Shown: positions 7,421-15,652, counted from the first letter of the stretch. The stretch: DNA of 64,000 nt from Solirubrobacterales bacterium (GCA_021155855.1 JAJNAZ010000014.1:1-64000); one strand, 5' to 3'. Numbers and translations are program-made. Notes: generated from the sequence alone by a model not told the origin.

Positions 7421-8473
7421 GTCGCACCCGGGATCTTCCTCGCCCGGCCGGAGCATCCGGGAGCGGGTCGTCCCCTCGCGGTCAAGGACCTCTTCGACAC
7501 CGCCGGCCTGACCACCACCTACGGCTCGGCGGTGTTCCGCGACAACGTGCCCACCCGGACGGCCGCGGCCGTGGCGCGGCTCGAGGCGGCGGGCTGGGCG
7601 AACGTCGGCAAGACTAACCTGCACGAGTTCGCCTACGGGATCACCTCGCAGAACCCGCACTACGGCACCGTGCCCAACCCCACCGCGCCGGGGCGGGTCG
7701 CGGGCGGCTCGAGCGGGGGCACCGCGGCGGCGCTTGCCGCGGGCCACGCCGACAGCGGGCTCGGGACCGACTCGGGGGGCTCGATCCGGATCCCGGCCGC
7801 CTGGTGCGGCGTGGTCGGGTTCAAACCCACGCACGGACTGGTGCCGATCGAGGGCTGCTTCCCGCTCGCGCCGAGCTTCGACACCGCGGCGCCGATGGCG
7901 CGTGATGTACGCACCTGCGTCGAGCTGATGGGGGCGCTGGTGCCGGGCTTCGAGCGCACCCGCCTCGACTCGCTCGCCGAGCTGCGGGTCGCGGTTGGGG
8001 GCGGGCTCGAGCTCGATCGATTCGAGCGGGTCGAGCTGCCCTCGACCGACGGCGTTTCTTTGGCCTTCATGCGAGAGGTGGCCGAGACGCACGCCCAGAT
8101 CTTCGCCGAGCACGGCGAGCTCTACGGCGACAACGTCGCGGGCAAGGTCGAGCGCTGCCTGACGGTCTCGGATGCCGACTACCGGCGCGGGTGTCGTCGG
8201 CGCGACGAGCTGCGCGAGCGCTTCGAGGAGCTGTTCGAGCACTTCGACCTGCTGCTGACGCCGACGGTGCCGATCGCCCCGCCCGCCGCCGACGTCGACG
8301 AGCTCGAGGTGCGCGAGGCGGCGATCAGCCACACGTTCCCGTGCAACGCCGTCGGCGCCCCGGCGCTGGCGCTGCCGGCGGCCGACGCCGGCCCTGGCGG
8401 CTCGCTGCAGCTGGTCGCAGCGCCTGGCCGCGACGCGCTCGTGCTCGCCGCCGCCGAGCAGCTCGAGCGTTAG
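7421..8473 (+). CDS. Amidase (amidase signature family), start codon unclear
   Basis: This amidase-signature hydrolase has the Ser-cisSer-Lys triad: Lys in PLAVKDLFDTAG (codon 7484), cis-Ser in AGGSSGGTAAALAAG, and Ser nucleophile in GTDSGGSIRIPA. The conserved protein must begin near APGIFLARPEHP at about 7424-7436. Yet the frame contains no ATG, GTG or TTG between the in-frame TGA at 7364 and GTG 7532, and starting at 7532 would remove the catalytic Lys. Possible explanations are a near-cognate start (for example ATC 7433) coupled to the MaoC stop at 7419, or a sequence error. The coordinate given is only the plausible upstream limit. At about 350 residues it is shorter than GatA, so it is a stand-alone amidase of unknown substrate. 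Confidence 0.8.
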   Translation, partial: VAPGIFLARPEHPGAGRPLAVKDLFDTAGLTTTYGSAVFRDNVPTRTAAAVARLEAAGWANVGKTNLHEFAYGITSQNPHYGTVPNPTAPGRVAGGSSGGTAAALAAGHADSGLGTDSGGSIRIPAAWCGVVGFKPTHGLVPIEGCFPLAPSFDTAAPMARDVRTCVELMGALVPGFERTRLDSLAELRVAVGGGLELDRFERVELPSTDGVSLAFMREVAETHAQIFAEHGELYGDNVAGKVERCLTVSDADYRRGCRRRDELRERFEELFEHFDLLLTPTVPIAPPAADVDELEVREAAISHTFPCNAVGAPALALPAADAGPGGSLQLVAAPGRDALVLAAAEQLER

Positions 8474-8505
8474 GCTCGCGGCGAGCGACCGAGAGAGAGG
8501 TCGAG

Positions 8506-9045
8506 ATGGAGGCGACGGGAGCCCGGATCGGCGAGGGCGCCGAGCCGATCGAGAGCATGGAGTGGCTGCGCGAGTTCGGCGAGCGCTACGTCGCCGCCTG
8601 GAATTCACACGACCCCAAGGCGGTCGTGGCCTGCGTCCATCAGGACGTGGTCTGGATCGATCCGGCGCTCGCCGAGCCGGCGATCGGCCGCGATGCGGTC
8701 GCGGACTTCGTCCGCTCCTCGTCGGTGGCCTTCCCAGACCTGAGCTTCGGTGATCCCGGCAAGCCGGCGCTCAGCGACGACTCTCGAGCCGCCTACGTGC
8801 CCTGGCGGATGACCGCCACCAACACCGGACCGATCGACCCGCCCGGGTTCGCCGCGACCGGGAAGGCCGTCTCCGTCAGCGGCTTCGACGTCTGGCAGTT
8901 CCGCGACATGCTGATCTGGCGCTATGAGGCGATCTACGACTTCTCCGCGGTCGCCCGCCAGCTCGGGCTGCTGCCGCCGCGGGGCGGCTTCGCCGAGGCG
9001 GCGATGGTGCGCGCCCAAAGGCTGCGCGCGAGGTTGCCGTTCTAG
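8506..9045 (+). CDS. SnoaL-like nuclear transport factor 2 fold protein
   Basis: The 179 residues start at ATG 8506 behind GAGAGAGAGGTC. The text FGERYVAAWNSHDPKAVVACVHQDVVWIDP is the classic opening of SnoaL-like ester-cyclase or ketosteroid-isomerase-like proteins. AFPDLSF, TGPIDPPGFAATGK and DVWQFRDMLIWRYEAIYD follow. The extension after residue 150 (DFSAVARQLGLLPPRG) is usual for this subfamily. No catalytic assignment is possible from sequence. It sits alone between the amidase gene and the convergent LLM oxidoreductase gene. Confidence 0.82.
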   Translation: MEATGARIGEGAEPIESMEWLREFGERYVAAWNSHDPKAVVACVHQDVVWIDPALAEPAIGRDAVADFVRSSSVAFPDLSFGDPGKPALSDDSRAAYVPWRMTATNTGPIDPPGFAATGKAVSVSGFDVWQFRDMLIWRYEAIYDFSAVARQLGLLPPRGGFAEAAMVRAQRLRARLPF

Positions 9046-9049
9046 CGGC

Positions 9050-10054
9050 TCAGATCAGCTCGGCGACGGTCGTTAGCCCGGCGTCGAAATCGGTTCGCGG
9101 CAGGCCGCCGACGCAGGGTGAGATGACGCCGGCGTCCTGGTAGCGCCGAACGGCGCCGTGGACCTCGTCCTTGGCCCCGATCCCCGCGAGCTCGCCGAGC
9201 ATCCGATCGGAGAGCCCCGCCTTCGCCTCCTCCACATCCCCCGCCGCCATCCCGGCATCGAAGGCCGCGATCTCCTCGCCGAAGCCCGAGGACTCGAGCA
9301 TCGCCCGGTAGAAGGGCAGCGAGGCGTAGGGGATCAGGTCCTGGCGAAAGGTCGCCCGGGCGCTCTCCGGGTCGTCGGTGAGCGCGATCGGAACCGCGGC
9401 GACGACGTCGAAGCCGTCGGGCGAGCGCCCGCTGCGCTCGAGCCCCTCGCGCAGTGCCGGGATCACGGTCTCGCGGATGTAGGAGGGACAGCAGAGCCAC
9501 AGCATCACCCCGTCGGCGACCTCACCCGCGAGGCGGATCATGTTCGGCGACAGCGCCGCGACGTAGATCGGCAGCTCGCCCCGCGCCTCATAGCCCATGA
9601 ACCCGAACTTGGTCGGAAAGCGCTCCGAGTCGGGCGGCTCGTCGCCGCGCAGGATCGCCCGCACCGCGCCGAGGTACTCGCGCATCTGGGTGACGAGCTT
9701 GTCGATCTTCGCGCCGTGCCAGTTCTCGACCGTGACCCGATGCGAGACGCCGAGCCCGAGCACCATCCGCCCGCCGGAGAACTCGTCGATCGTCGCCGCC
9801 GTCTGCGCCATCGTCGCCGGGGTGCGGGAGAAGATCGGCACGACGCCGGTCCCGAGCCTGATCCGCTGCGTCGCGCCCGCGTAGGCCATCAGGACGGTGA
9901 GCGAGTCGCGCCCGGCGATGTGGGTGGCGTAGGCGGCGTCGAAGCCGAGCCGGTCGGCGAGCGCGACGCGGTCGAGGGCCTTGGCCAGGTCGCGTCCGGG
10001 AGAGATGAAGGCGCCGACGCCGGCCACGCCTGGATCGGCCACGCCTGGATTCAT
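9050..10054 (-). CDS. LLM-class F420-dependent oxidoreductase
   Basis: The 334-residue protein has a luciferase-like TIM barrel. It shows AKALDRVALADRLGFDAAYATH, RIRLGTGVVPIFSRTPATMAQTAAT and SGGRMVLGLGVSHRVTVENWHG, the last being the F420-binding LLM signature (GLGVS). It probably transfers hydride between F420H2 and an unknown substrate. F420 biosynthesis genes lie 20-27 kb away in the same window. The N-terminus contains an exact 15-bp tandem duplication, so the true start may be ATG 10054 or a GTG inside the repeat. Only 14 bases separate its ATG from the divergent SRPBCC gene, so promoters must overlap coding sequence or be very short. Confidence 0.9.
   Translation of the reverse strand: MNPGVADPGVAGVGAFISPGRDLAKALDRVALADRLGFDAAYATHIAGRDSLTVLMAYAGATQRIRLGTGVVPIFSRTPATMAQTAATIDEFSGGRMVLGLGVSHRVTVENWHGAKIDKLVTQMREYLGAVRAILRGDEPPDSERFPTKFGFMGYEARGELPIYVAALSPNMIRLAGEVADGVMLWLCCPSYIRETVIPALREGLERSGRSPDGFDVVAAVPIALTDDPESARATFRQDLIPYASLPFYRAMLESSGFGEEIAAFDAGMAAGDVEEAKAGLSDRMLGELAGIGAKDEVHGAVRRYQDAGVISPCVGGLPRTDFDAGLTTVAELI
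10021..10050. repeat. Exact 15-bp tandem duplication at the LLM gene start
   Basis: CGGCCACGCCTGGAT occurs twice in a row (10021-10035 and 10036-10050). It duplicates five codons at the N-terminus of the LLM oxidoreductase gene (PGVAD/PGVAG on the minus strand). Confidence 0.9.
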
Positions 10055-10068
10055 ATACGAATCGGGAC

Positions 10069-10544
10069 GTGAACTCGGTCGAGCAGTCCTCGGTTGTTCG
10101 AGCCGCGGCGGACGACGTCTGGGCGCGGGCGGTCACCCAGACGGGTATCAACGACGAGCTCCGTCCGATCCTGCGGATGACGATGCCGCCCGGTCTGCGC
10201 GGCAAGACCGTCGGCACGGTCGAGGTCGGCGTGCCGCTGGGGCGGAGCTGGATCCTGCTCGGCCGGTGATTCCGGTCGATTACGACGACCTCTGCCTGGT
10301 CGAGCTCGAGCAGGGCCGGCGCTTCCTCGAGCGCTCGCAAACGCTGATCTTCTCCACCTGGCAGCACGAGCGCGTGATCGATGCCGCGGGCGAGGGCACA
10401 TGTACGGTCAGCGACCGGCTCGGCTTCGAGCTCAAGCGCCCGCTCGCGGCCCTCCCCGGGGCGGCCCGACTCGCGACCGCGATCGTCCGCCTGCTGTTCC
10501 GCCACCGCCACCGACGCCTCGCCAGGCACTGGGACCGGTCCTAG
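10069..10544 (+). pseudogene. SRPBCC family protein gene split by a frameshift (GTGA junction)
   Basis: Two frames together make one SRPBCC (START-like) protein. The first (10069-10269) reads SSVVRAAADDVWARAVTQTG, INDELRPILRMTMP and GRSWILLGR. The second (10266-10544) continues VIPVDYDDLCLVELEQGRRF, WQHERVIDAAGEGTCTVSDR and FRHRHRRLARHW. In intact relatives RSWILL(F)GVIPVDYD is continuous. The first frame stops at TGA 10267-10269, and the second can restart at GTG 10266, so the junction reads GTGA. It could be a pseudogene, a sequencing slip or two coupled ORFs. Start GTG 10069. Confidence 0.75.
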
Positions 10545-10612
10545 CGATCGGTGCGTCGGCGGCGCCTGGCACGGTATGAGCCGACCCGGTTCCGATCAGA
10601 GGAGGTACTCCG

Positions 10613-10771
10613 ATGACAATCGCCTGGTTCGTGATCTGGCTGGTCGCCACCATCATCGGCGGCAGCGAGGCACTCGAGCTGGACCCAGTCAACGGGTGGA
10701 CCGCGACCCTGATCCTCGCCGCCGCGCTCGACCTCAACCGCCCGCTGGCGATGGGACCCCGAGGCGGGTAG
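10613..10771 (+). CDS. Small 52-residue membrane protein
   Basis: ATG 10613 is preceded by a near-perfect ribosome binding site, GAGGAGGT, with 6 bases spacing. The product begins MTIAWFVIWLVATIIGGSEA, a clear N-terminal hydrophobic helix, followed by LELDPVNGWTATLILAAALD and a short basic tail. The second hydrophobic stretch could be another membrane-dipping helix. No family is recognised. It lies between the split SRPBCC gene and the convergent Zn-ribbon protein gene. The strong ribosome binding site and high third-position GC argue that it is real. Confidence 0.65.
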   Translation: MTIAWFVIWLVATIIGGSEALELDPVNGWTATLILAAALDLNRPLAMGPRGG

Positions 10772-10774
10772 CGC

Positions 10775-11341
10775 CTAGTGCGCCTCGTCGGCCGCGTGCG
10801 CCGGCGGGCGTGACTCCTCGGCGAGCGAGGTGAGCTCGAGCGTCCCCCGTGAGGCTTCCTCGAGGACATCGGTGGCCTCCTCGGCCGAGCGGGCATAGAG
10901 CTCGACCAGCAGGTGCACGATGATCCGCTCCTCGTCGTGCTTGTGGAAGCGGACGTGGGTGAAGAACTCGCGGGTGCCCGGGTCGCCGAAGGAGGCGTAG
11001 GTGAGGCTGTCGGCGGCCTCCGGGCCGGAGCAGGTCTCGACCTGATCCTGGTCGACGGTCACCGTGCAGGACGCGACCCATGGGGTGCCGGCGACCATCC
11101 GCTCCCAGCGATCCTCGATCGGCACCACGTGGCCCTCCTCGATAACGAGATGGGGCTGGTCGTGCATGCAGTCGAGGCATTGCACGACCGCCTCCTGGAC
11201 CTCCTCCACCCGTTCGGCGGTCTCCCCCGAGTCGGGGTCCACGCGGATGATCGCGTCGTAGTGAACCTGCGCTTCGAGACGGGTCGACCAGCAGCGATAG
11301 CAGCGAAGCCAGGCGCTTTGGTCGCCGTTCAGGTCGCTCAT
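10775..11341 (-). CDS. Hypothetical protein with two CxxC pairs (zinc-ribbon-like)
   Basis: The 188 residues start at ATG 11341 (MSDLNGDQSAWLRCYRCWST); the frame remains open upstream but runs into the acetyltransferase gene. CYRC near residue 14 and CLDC near residue 57 could hold one Zn. The rest is acidic alpha/beta sequence (FFTHVRFHKHDEERIIVHL, YARSAEEATDVLEEA). No family was recognised. It is downstream of the acetyltransferase and meaA genes on the same strand with a 37-base gap, so it may be in their transcript. Confidence 0.75.
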   Translation of the reverse strand: MSDLNGDQSAWLRCYRCWSTRLEAQVHYDAIIRVDPDSGETAERVEEVQEAVVQCLDCMHDQPHLVIEEGHVVPIEDRWERMVAGTPWVASCTVTVDQDQVETCSGPEAADSLTYASFGDPGTREFFTHVRFHKHDEERIIVHLLVELYARSAEEATDVLEEASRGTLELTSLAEESRPPAHAADEAH

Positions 11342-11378
11342 CGGCCCTAGCGTAGCGCCGTGTGTCTGGCGTGGCGCC

Positions 11379-11939
11379 TCAGCGCAGATCCTTGGGCAAG
11401 AGCGAATACATGAGCATGTCGCGACGCACGTCGCCGATCGGCATGAACGAGCGCAGCAGCCCCTCGCGGTGAAAGCCGGTGGCCTCCGCCACCCGCAGCG
11501 AGGAGCCGTTGGCGGGCTCGATCCAGAGCTCGATCCGCTGCGCGCCCAGCTCATCGAATGCGAAGCGGCACAGCAGGGTGAGCCCGCGCCGTGCGAACCC
11601 GCGTCCGCGTTCGGTCGCGGCGACCCAGTATCCGGCCGAGCAGCGGCCGCTGGCCGGGTCGAGATTGTGCACGGCGACGGCCCCGAGCACCCGGCCGTCC
11701 TCCGCGTCGACGATTAGCGTCGGGAGGTCCGTTCCGGCCCGCAGGCCGGCGCTGGCCATCCGCTGCCAGTGGCGCGCGTCCCCCTCCCCGTAGGGCTCGG
11801 GGACCCGGGTGTAGCGCGGAATCTCGGGGTCTCGGACCGCCTCGACGATCGCCGGGATGTCGGCGTCGCCCATCAGTCGCAGCCGCACGATGCCATCGCT
11901 GAGGCCCTCGGCCGGGAACTCGATCGGGACTGGGCTCAA
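11379..11939 (-). CDS. GNAT family N-acetyltransferase (RimJ/RimL-like)
   Basis: The 186-residue protein starts at TTG 11939, overlapping the meaA stop as TTGA. It has the RimJ-type layout: RLRLMGDADIPAIVEAVRDPEIPRY, a central strand VLGAVAVHN, motif A in AGYWVAATERGRGFARRGL, and the C-terminal motif IELWIEPANGSSLRVAEATGF with HREGLLR. RimJ-like enzymes acetylate N-terminal amines or small molecules; the target is unknown. Coupling to meaA suggests co-transcription. Confidence 0.9.
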   Translation of the reverse strand: MSPVPIEFPAEGLSDGIVRLRLMGDADIPAIVEAVRDPEIPRYTRVPEPYGEGDARHWQRMASAGLRAGTDLPTLIVDAEDGRVLGAVAVHNLDPASGRCSAGYWVAATERGRGFARRGLTLLCRFAFDELGAQRIELWIEPANGSSLRVAEATGFHREGLLRSFMPIGDVRRDMLMYSLLPKDLR

Positions 11940-13930
11940 GCCGGCGCGCCGGCCTCGGTGCGCTCGGCGACGACGTCGACGATCTCACCCATGATCCGGT
12001 TGACGTCGAAGTCCTTCGGGGTGTAGACGCGGGCGACGCCGGCCGCGCGCAGCTTCTCGGCGTCGGCGAGCGGGATGATGCCGCCGATCACGACCGGTGC
12101 ATCAACGTCGTGTTCGCGTAGGAGGCGGACGGTCTCGGGGACCAGCTCGAGGTGCGAGCCGGAGAGGATCGAGAGTCCGACGACGTCGACGTCCTCCTCG
12201 ACCGCCGAGGCGGCGATCTGCTCGGGCGTGAGCCGGATCCCCTGGTAGATGACCTCCATGCCGACGTCGCGGGCGCGGACGGCGATCTGCTCCGCGCCGT
12301 TGGAGTGGCCGTCGAGGCCCGGCTTTCCGACCAGGATCCGCGGCCGGCGTCCGATGCGGCGAGCGAGCTCGTCGACCCGCTCGCGCACTGCCGTGAGCTG
12401 CTGCTCGTCGCCGGGCGCGGCGGCGCCAGAGACCCCGGTCGGAGCGCGGTAATCGCCGAAGACCTCGCGCAGCGCGCCCGCCCATTCACCGGTGGTCGCT
12501 CCGGCCTTCGCCGCCTCGATCGTCGCCGGCATGATGTTCTGCGAGTCATCGCCCGCGGCGTCTGCGAGCCGCTCGAGCGCCGCATCGACGGCGGCCTGGT
12601 CGCGCTCGGCCTTCCAGGCCTCCAGCGCCTCCACACACTCACGCTCGACCTCAGGGTCAGGTCTGAGGATGCCACCGTCGGCGCCCGCCGTCAGCGGCGA
12701 GTCCTCGGTCTCGGTGAAGCAGTTCTGGCCGACGACCTTGATCTCCTCGCGCTCGATCCGCGCGATCCGCTCCCGGTGCGACTCGACCAGGCGCGCCTTC
12801 ATGTAGGCGACGGCCTCCACCGCGCCGCCCTGGTCGGCGACGATCCGCATCTCTTCCTCCGCGCCCTCGACCAGCTCGGCGACCAGCCCGCCCATGACCT
12901 TCGACCCCTCGAATATGTCGGGATAGTCGAGCAGGTCGGTCTCGTGCGCGAGCACCTGCTGGATTCGCAGGCTCCACTGCTGGTCCCAGGGCCGCGGCAG
13001 CCCGAGCGCCTCGTTCCAGGCCGGGAGCTGGATCGCCCGGGCACGCGCGTTGCGCCCGAGGGTGACGGCGAGCGCCTCGAGCACGATCCGCTGCACGTTG
13101 TTCTCCGGCTGCGCCTCGGTGAGGCCGAGCGAATTGACCTGGACGCCGTAGCGCAGACGCAGGAACTTCGGCTCGGTCACCCCGTAGCGCTCGCGCCCGA
13201 GCCGCTCCCAGATCTCGCCCATCGCCCGCAGCTTCGCGTGCTCCTCGACGAAACGGACCCCGGCGTTGACGAAGAACGAGATCCGGCCGAACACCTTCGG
13301 AAAGTCCTCCTCCGCCACCTGCCGGCGTGCCTTGACCTCGTCGAGGACGGCGATCGCGGTCGACAGCGCGTAGGCGATCTCCTGCACCGGGGTGGCGCCT
13401 GCCTCCTGGAGGTGGTAGCTGCAGACGTTGGTCGGGTTCCATCTCGGGATCTCGTTGACCGCGAACGCGACGGTGTCCGCGATCAGGCGCATCGACGGCC
13501 CGGGCGGAAACGCGTAGGTACCGCGGGAGAGGTACTCCTTGATGATGTCGTTCTGGGTCGTGCCCGTCAGGGCCGCGCGGTCGATGCCGTTCTCGTCGGC
13601 GACCGTGATGTAGAGCGCGAGCAGCCAGGCTGCGGTCGCGTTGATCGTCATCGATGTGTTCATCTCGTCGAGCGGGATCCCGTCGAGGAGCGTGTGCATG
13701 TCGCCCTTGTGCGCGATCGAGACGCCGACCTTGCCGACCTCGCCGCGGGCGAGCACGTGGTCGGGGTCGTAGCCGGTCTGCGTCGGCAGGTCGAAGGCGA
13801 CCGAGAGGCCGGTCTGGCCCTTGGCGAGGTTGCGGCGGTAGAGCTCGTTCGAACGCCGCGCGTCCGAATGCCCGGCGTAGGTGCGCATCACCCACGGCTT
13901 GTCGGGGCGCTCGAGCCTGTGCTCGCTCAT
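11936..13930 (-). CDS. meaA: Ethylmalonyl-CoA mutase / MeaA (fused B12-dependent acyl-CoA mutase)
   Basis: The 664 residues combine a methylmalonyl-CoA mutase-type TIM barrel (1 to about 515) with a C-terminal cobalamin domain. The latter has GLDGHSNGAEQI (the D-x-H-x-x-G cobalt ligand), LSILSGSH and VIGGIIP. The barrel carries RTYAGHSDARRSNELYRRN, KGQTGLSVAFDLPTQTGYDP, SMTINATAAWLLALY and NICSYHLQEAGATP-like text (NVCSYHLQEAGATP). A single-chain protein of this length and wording matches MeaA/Ecm rather than the two-subunit methylmalonyl-CoA mutase. It rearranges (2R)-ethylmalonyl-CoA to (2S)-methylsuccinyl-CoA. It heads a minus-strand run with the acetyltransferase and Zn-ribbon genes. No Shine-Dalgarno sequence precedes ATG 13930, but TAGAAT does. 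Confidence 0.93.
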   Translation of the reverse strand: MSEHRLERPDKPWVMRTYAGHSDARRSNELYRRNLAKGQTGLSVAFDLPTQTGYDPDHVLARGEVGKVGVSIAHKGDMHTLLDGIPLDEMNTSMTINATAAWLLALYITVADENGIDRAALTGTTQNDIIKEYLSRGTYAFPPGPSMRLIADTVAFAVNEIPRWNPTNVCSYHLQEAGATPVQEIAYALSTAIAVLDEVKARRQVAEEDFPKVFGRISFFVNAGVRFVEEHAKLRAMGEIWERLGRERYGVTEPKFLRLRYGVQVNSLGLTEAQPENNVQRIVLEALAVTLGRNARARAIQLPAWNEALGLPRPWDQQWSLRIQQVLAHETDLLDYPDIFEGSKVMGGLVAELVEGAEEEMRIVADQGGAVEAVAYMKARLVESHRERIARIEREEIKVVGQNCFTETEDSPLTAGADGGILRPDPEVERECVEALEAWKAERDQAAVDAALERLADAAGDDSQNIMPATIEAAKAGATTGEWAGALREVFGDYRAPTGVSGAAAPGDEQQLTAVRERVDELARRIGRRPRILVGKPGLDGHSNGAEQIAVRARDVGMEVIYQGIRLTPEQIAASAVEEDVDVVGLSILSGSHLELVPETVRLLREHDVDAPVVIGGIIPLADAEKLRAAGVARVYTPKDFDVNRIMGEIVDVVAERTEAGAPA

Positions 13931-13939
13931 CGGGAGGTA

Positions 13940-13945
13940 ATTCTA
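13940..13945 (-). promoter_or_regulatory. Candidate -10 box of a leaderless meaA transcript
   Basis: TAGAAT on the minus strand ends 9 bases before the meaA ATG, and no purine-rich ribosome binding site lies between. This spacing is that of leaderless actinobacterial promoters. Predicted by eye only. Confidence 0.35.
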
Positions 13946-13946
13946 G

Positions 13947-13969
13947 GCCGGTGCCCGAAGGGCGCCGGC
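13947..13969. other. GC-rich stem-loop in the meaA/MBL divergent region
   Basis: The arms GCCGGTGCCC and GGGCGCCGGC pair over 10 bp (one G-U) around a 3-base loop. It lies immediately upstream of the candidate meaA -10 box. No T-tract follows on either strand, so it is unlikely to be a simple terminator. It may be an operator or a 5' structure. Confidence 0.4.
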
Positions 13970-14049
13970 AGAGGCGTGTCAGGCGGCGGAGCCGTCGCAG
14001 GCGATTATTCCAGGTACGGGTCGCCCCAAATGCTGGGTACCTTGGCGGG

Positions 14050-14889
14050 GTGACCAGGCTGATCGACGTCATGCACCTCGGCCGCGACCGGGTGATCGGG
14101 GCGCATCTGGTTCGCGGGCTGATCGTCGACCCGGGCCCGGCCTCGGCGCTCGACAACTGGGTCGATGGGCTCGACGAGGAGCCACGCGGCCTGCTGCTGA
14201 CCCACATCCACCTCGACCACGCCGGCGCCGCTGGGACCATGGTGCGGCGCTTTCCCGGCCTCCGCGTCTATGTGAGCGAGGTCGGCGCACCGCACCTGGT
14301 CGACCCGTCGCGGCTGCTGCGCAGCGCCGGCCGCCTCTACGGCGAGGCGAACATGCCGCGGCTCTGGGGCGAGGTCGCGCCGGTGCCGCAGCGCAACCTG
14401 ATCGCGCTCGAGGGCACCGAGGAGATCGAGGGCTTCCGGGTCCTTCACACCCCGGGGCACGCGAGCCATCACCTCACCTACCTGGAGCTCGAGTCCGGCG
14501 ACGCATACGTCGGCGACATGGCGGGGGTGCGGATCCCCCCGGGCGACCACACCCTGGCGCCGACCCCGCCGCCGGAGATCGACGTCGAGGCCTGGCTCGA
14601 CTCGGTGAGCCGGATCGAGGCCCTGGAGCCCAGTTGCCTTCGGCTGACTCACTTCGGCGCCGCCGCCCACCCCGGCGCTCAGCTCGACCGCTTGCGAGCG
14701 AGCCTGCGCCACAGCGCCGAGCTGGCCCGGCGTGGCCGCGGCACCTTCCTCGACGCCTACGAGGGCGAGATCGACGCCCACGCCGACCCCGAGACCGCGC
14801 TCCGGGTGCGCCAGGCGACGCCGCCCGAGCAGCAATGGCTCGGGCTGGAGCGCTACTGGCGGCGGCGAGACGGCGGCGAGCGAGCGTGA
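14050..14889 (+). CDS. MBL-fold metallo-hydrolase
   Basis: The 279 residues start at GTG 14050 (MTRLIDVMHLGRDRVIG). The metal-binding THIHLDHAG motif (HxHxDH) lies near residue 56. It is followed by HTPGHASHHLTYLEL, then YVGDMAG (bridging Asp) and LTHFGAAAHP (last His). This is a dinuclear Zn hydrolase of the glyoxalase II-like branch, with a helical C-terminal extension (FLDAYEGEIDAHADPETALRVR). Length is normal for the group. The substrate is unknown. It is divergent from meaA across 119 bases. Confidence 0.9.
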   Translation: MTRLIDVMHLGRDRVIGAHLVRGLIVDPGPASALDNWVDGLDEEPRGLLLTHIHLDHAGAAGTMVRRFPGLRVYVSEVGAPHLVDPSRLLRSAGRLYGEANMPRLWGEVAPVPQRNLIALEGTEEIEGFRVLHTPGHASHHLTYLELESGDAYVGDMAGVRIPPGDHTLAPTPPPEIDVEAWLDSVSRIEALEPSCLRLTHFGAAAHPGAQLDRLRASLRHSAELARRGRGTFLDAYEGEIDAHADPETALRVRQATPPEQQWLGLERYWRRRDGGERA

Positions 14890-14968
14890 AATTCTCGGAC
14901 CGCACCGATCAGGGCGCACCGGTGTTCAGGTTTGTCCACGGCTACGCTCCCACGGAGCCCGTGACCCG

Positions 14969-15652
14969 ATGAGGAAGCTCAAGCTCACACGCAGCGCGAT
15001 CGCGGTCGCGTCGGCGGCCCTGCTGACCGCTGGGCTGGGCAGCGCGATCGCCGCGGTGACCGTCTACGACAACGACTTCTCCAGCCGCGCCGAGTTCAAA
15101 CAGATCATCAAGTCCGGCGGCGGCAAGCGCTGCGATCGCAGCTTCCGCAAGAAGGGCGAGTCGATGCGGGCGGCGGTCAAGCGCAGCCCCACGACCTGCT
15201 CGTTCCGCCCCCCGGTGCAGGGCGACAACGAGCTTCCCAACCACGACGTCCGCGTCGACGGCAAGATCCTGAAGCGGACCGAAAAGCGGCTGCGGGGCGG
15301 CGCCTTCGTCGAGCTCACGGTCCGCGCCGGCGGCGGCGGCGTCGGCTACGCGCTGCGCGTCTTCCCGCACAAGCAGCGGTTCGAGCTCAGCCGCGGACCG
15401 GCGGGCGGCGAGTTTCCGGTGCGCGGCAAGAGCAACGCGATCAAGAGGGTGAACAAGCGCAACCAGCTGCGGCTCGTCGCCTCCGGGTCCACGGTGACGG
15501 CATTCGTCAACGGCAAGGAGCTCGCCAAGGCGACCGACGGCAACCCCGGTCAGGTCACCGGTACCAAGCTGCGCTTCGCGCTGGGGAGCCAAGAGCAAAA
15601 GCAGGGCAAGGTTGCCGCGACCTTCAAGAAGGTCGTCGTCGCCGTGCCGTAA
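14969..15652 (+). CDS. Secreted beta-sandwich protein of unknown function
   Basis: The 227 residues begin with a Sec signal peptide (MRKLKLTRSAIAVASAALLT, cleavage likely near AIAA). After it comes VTVYDNDFSSRAEFKQIIKSG, repeated beta strands, and text such as NQLRLVASGSTVTAFVNGKEL and GTKLRFALGSQEQ. This is the pattern of laminin-G/concanavalin-like jelly-roll domains (DUF1080-like). Two Cys residues near 55 and 77 may form a disulfide. The protein is strongly basic. It is probably an exported binding protein; the ligand is unknown. No close partner genes. Confidence 0.75.
   Translation: MRKLKLTRSAIAVASAALLTAGLGSAIAAVTVYDNDFSSRAEFKQIIKSGGGKRCDRSFRKKGESMRAAVKRSPTTCSFRPPVQGDNELPNHDVRVDGKILKRTEKRLRGGAFVELTVRAGGGGVGYALRVFPHKQRFELSRGPAGGEFPVRGKSNAIKRVNKRNQLRLVASGSTVTAFVNGKELAKATDGNPGQVTGTKLRFALGSQEQKQGKVAATFKKVVVAVP

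Noticed and set aside
11936-13930. Methylmalonyl-CoA mutase large subunit
   Set aside because: One chain of 664 residues with its own cobalamin domain and MeaA wording fits ethylmalonyl-CoA mutase better than the subunit of a two-chain enzyme.
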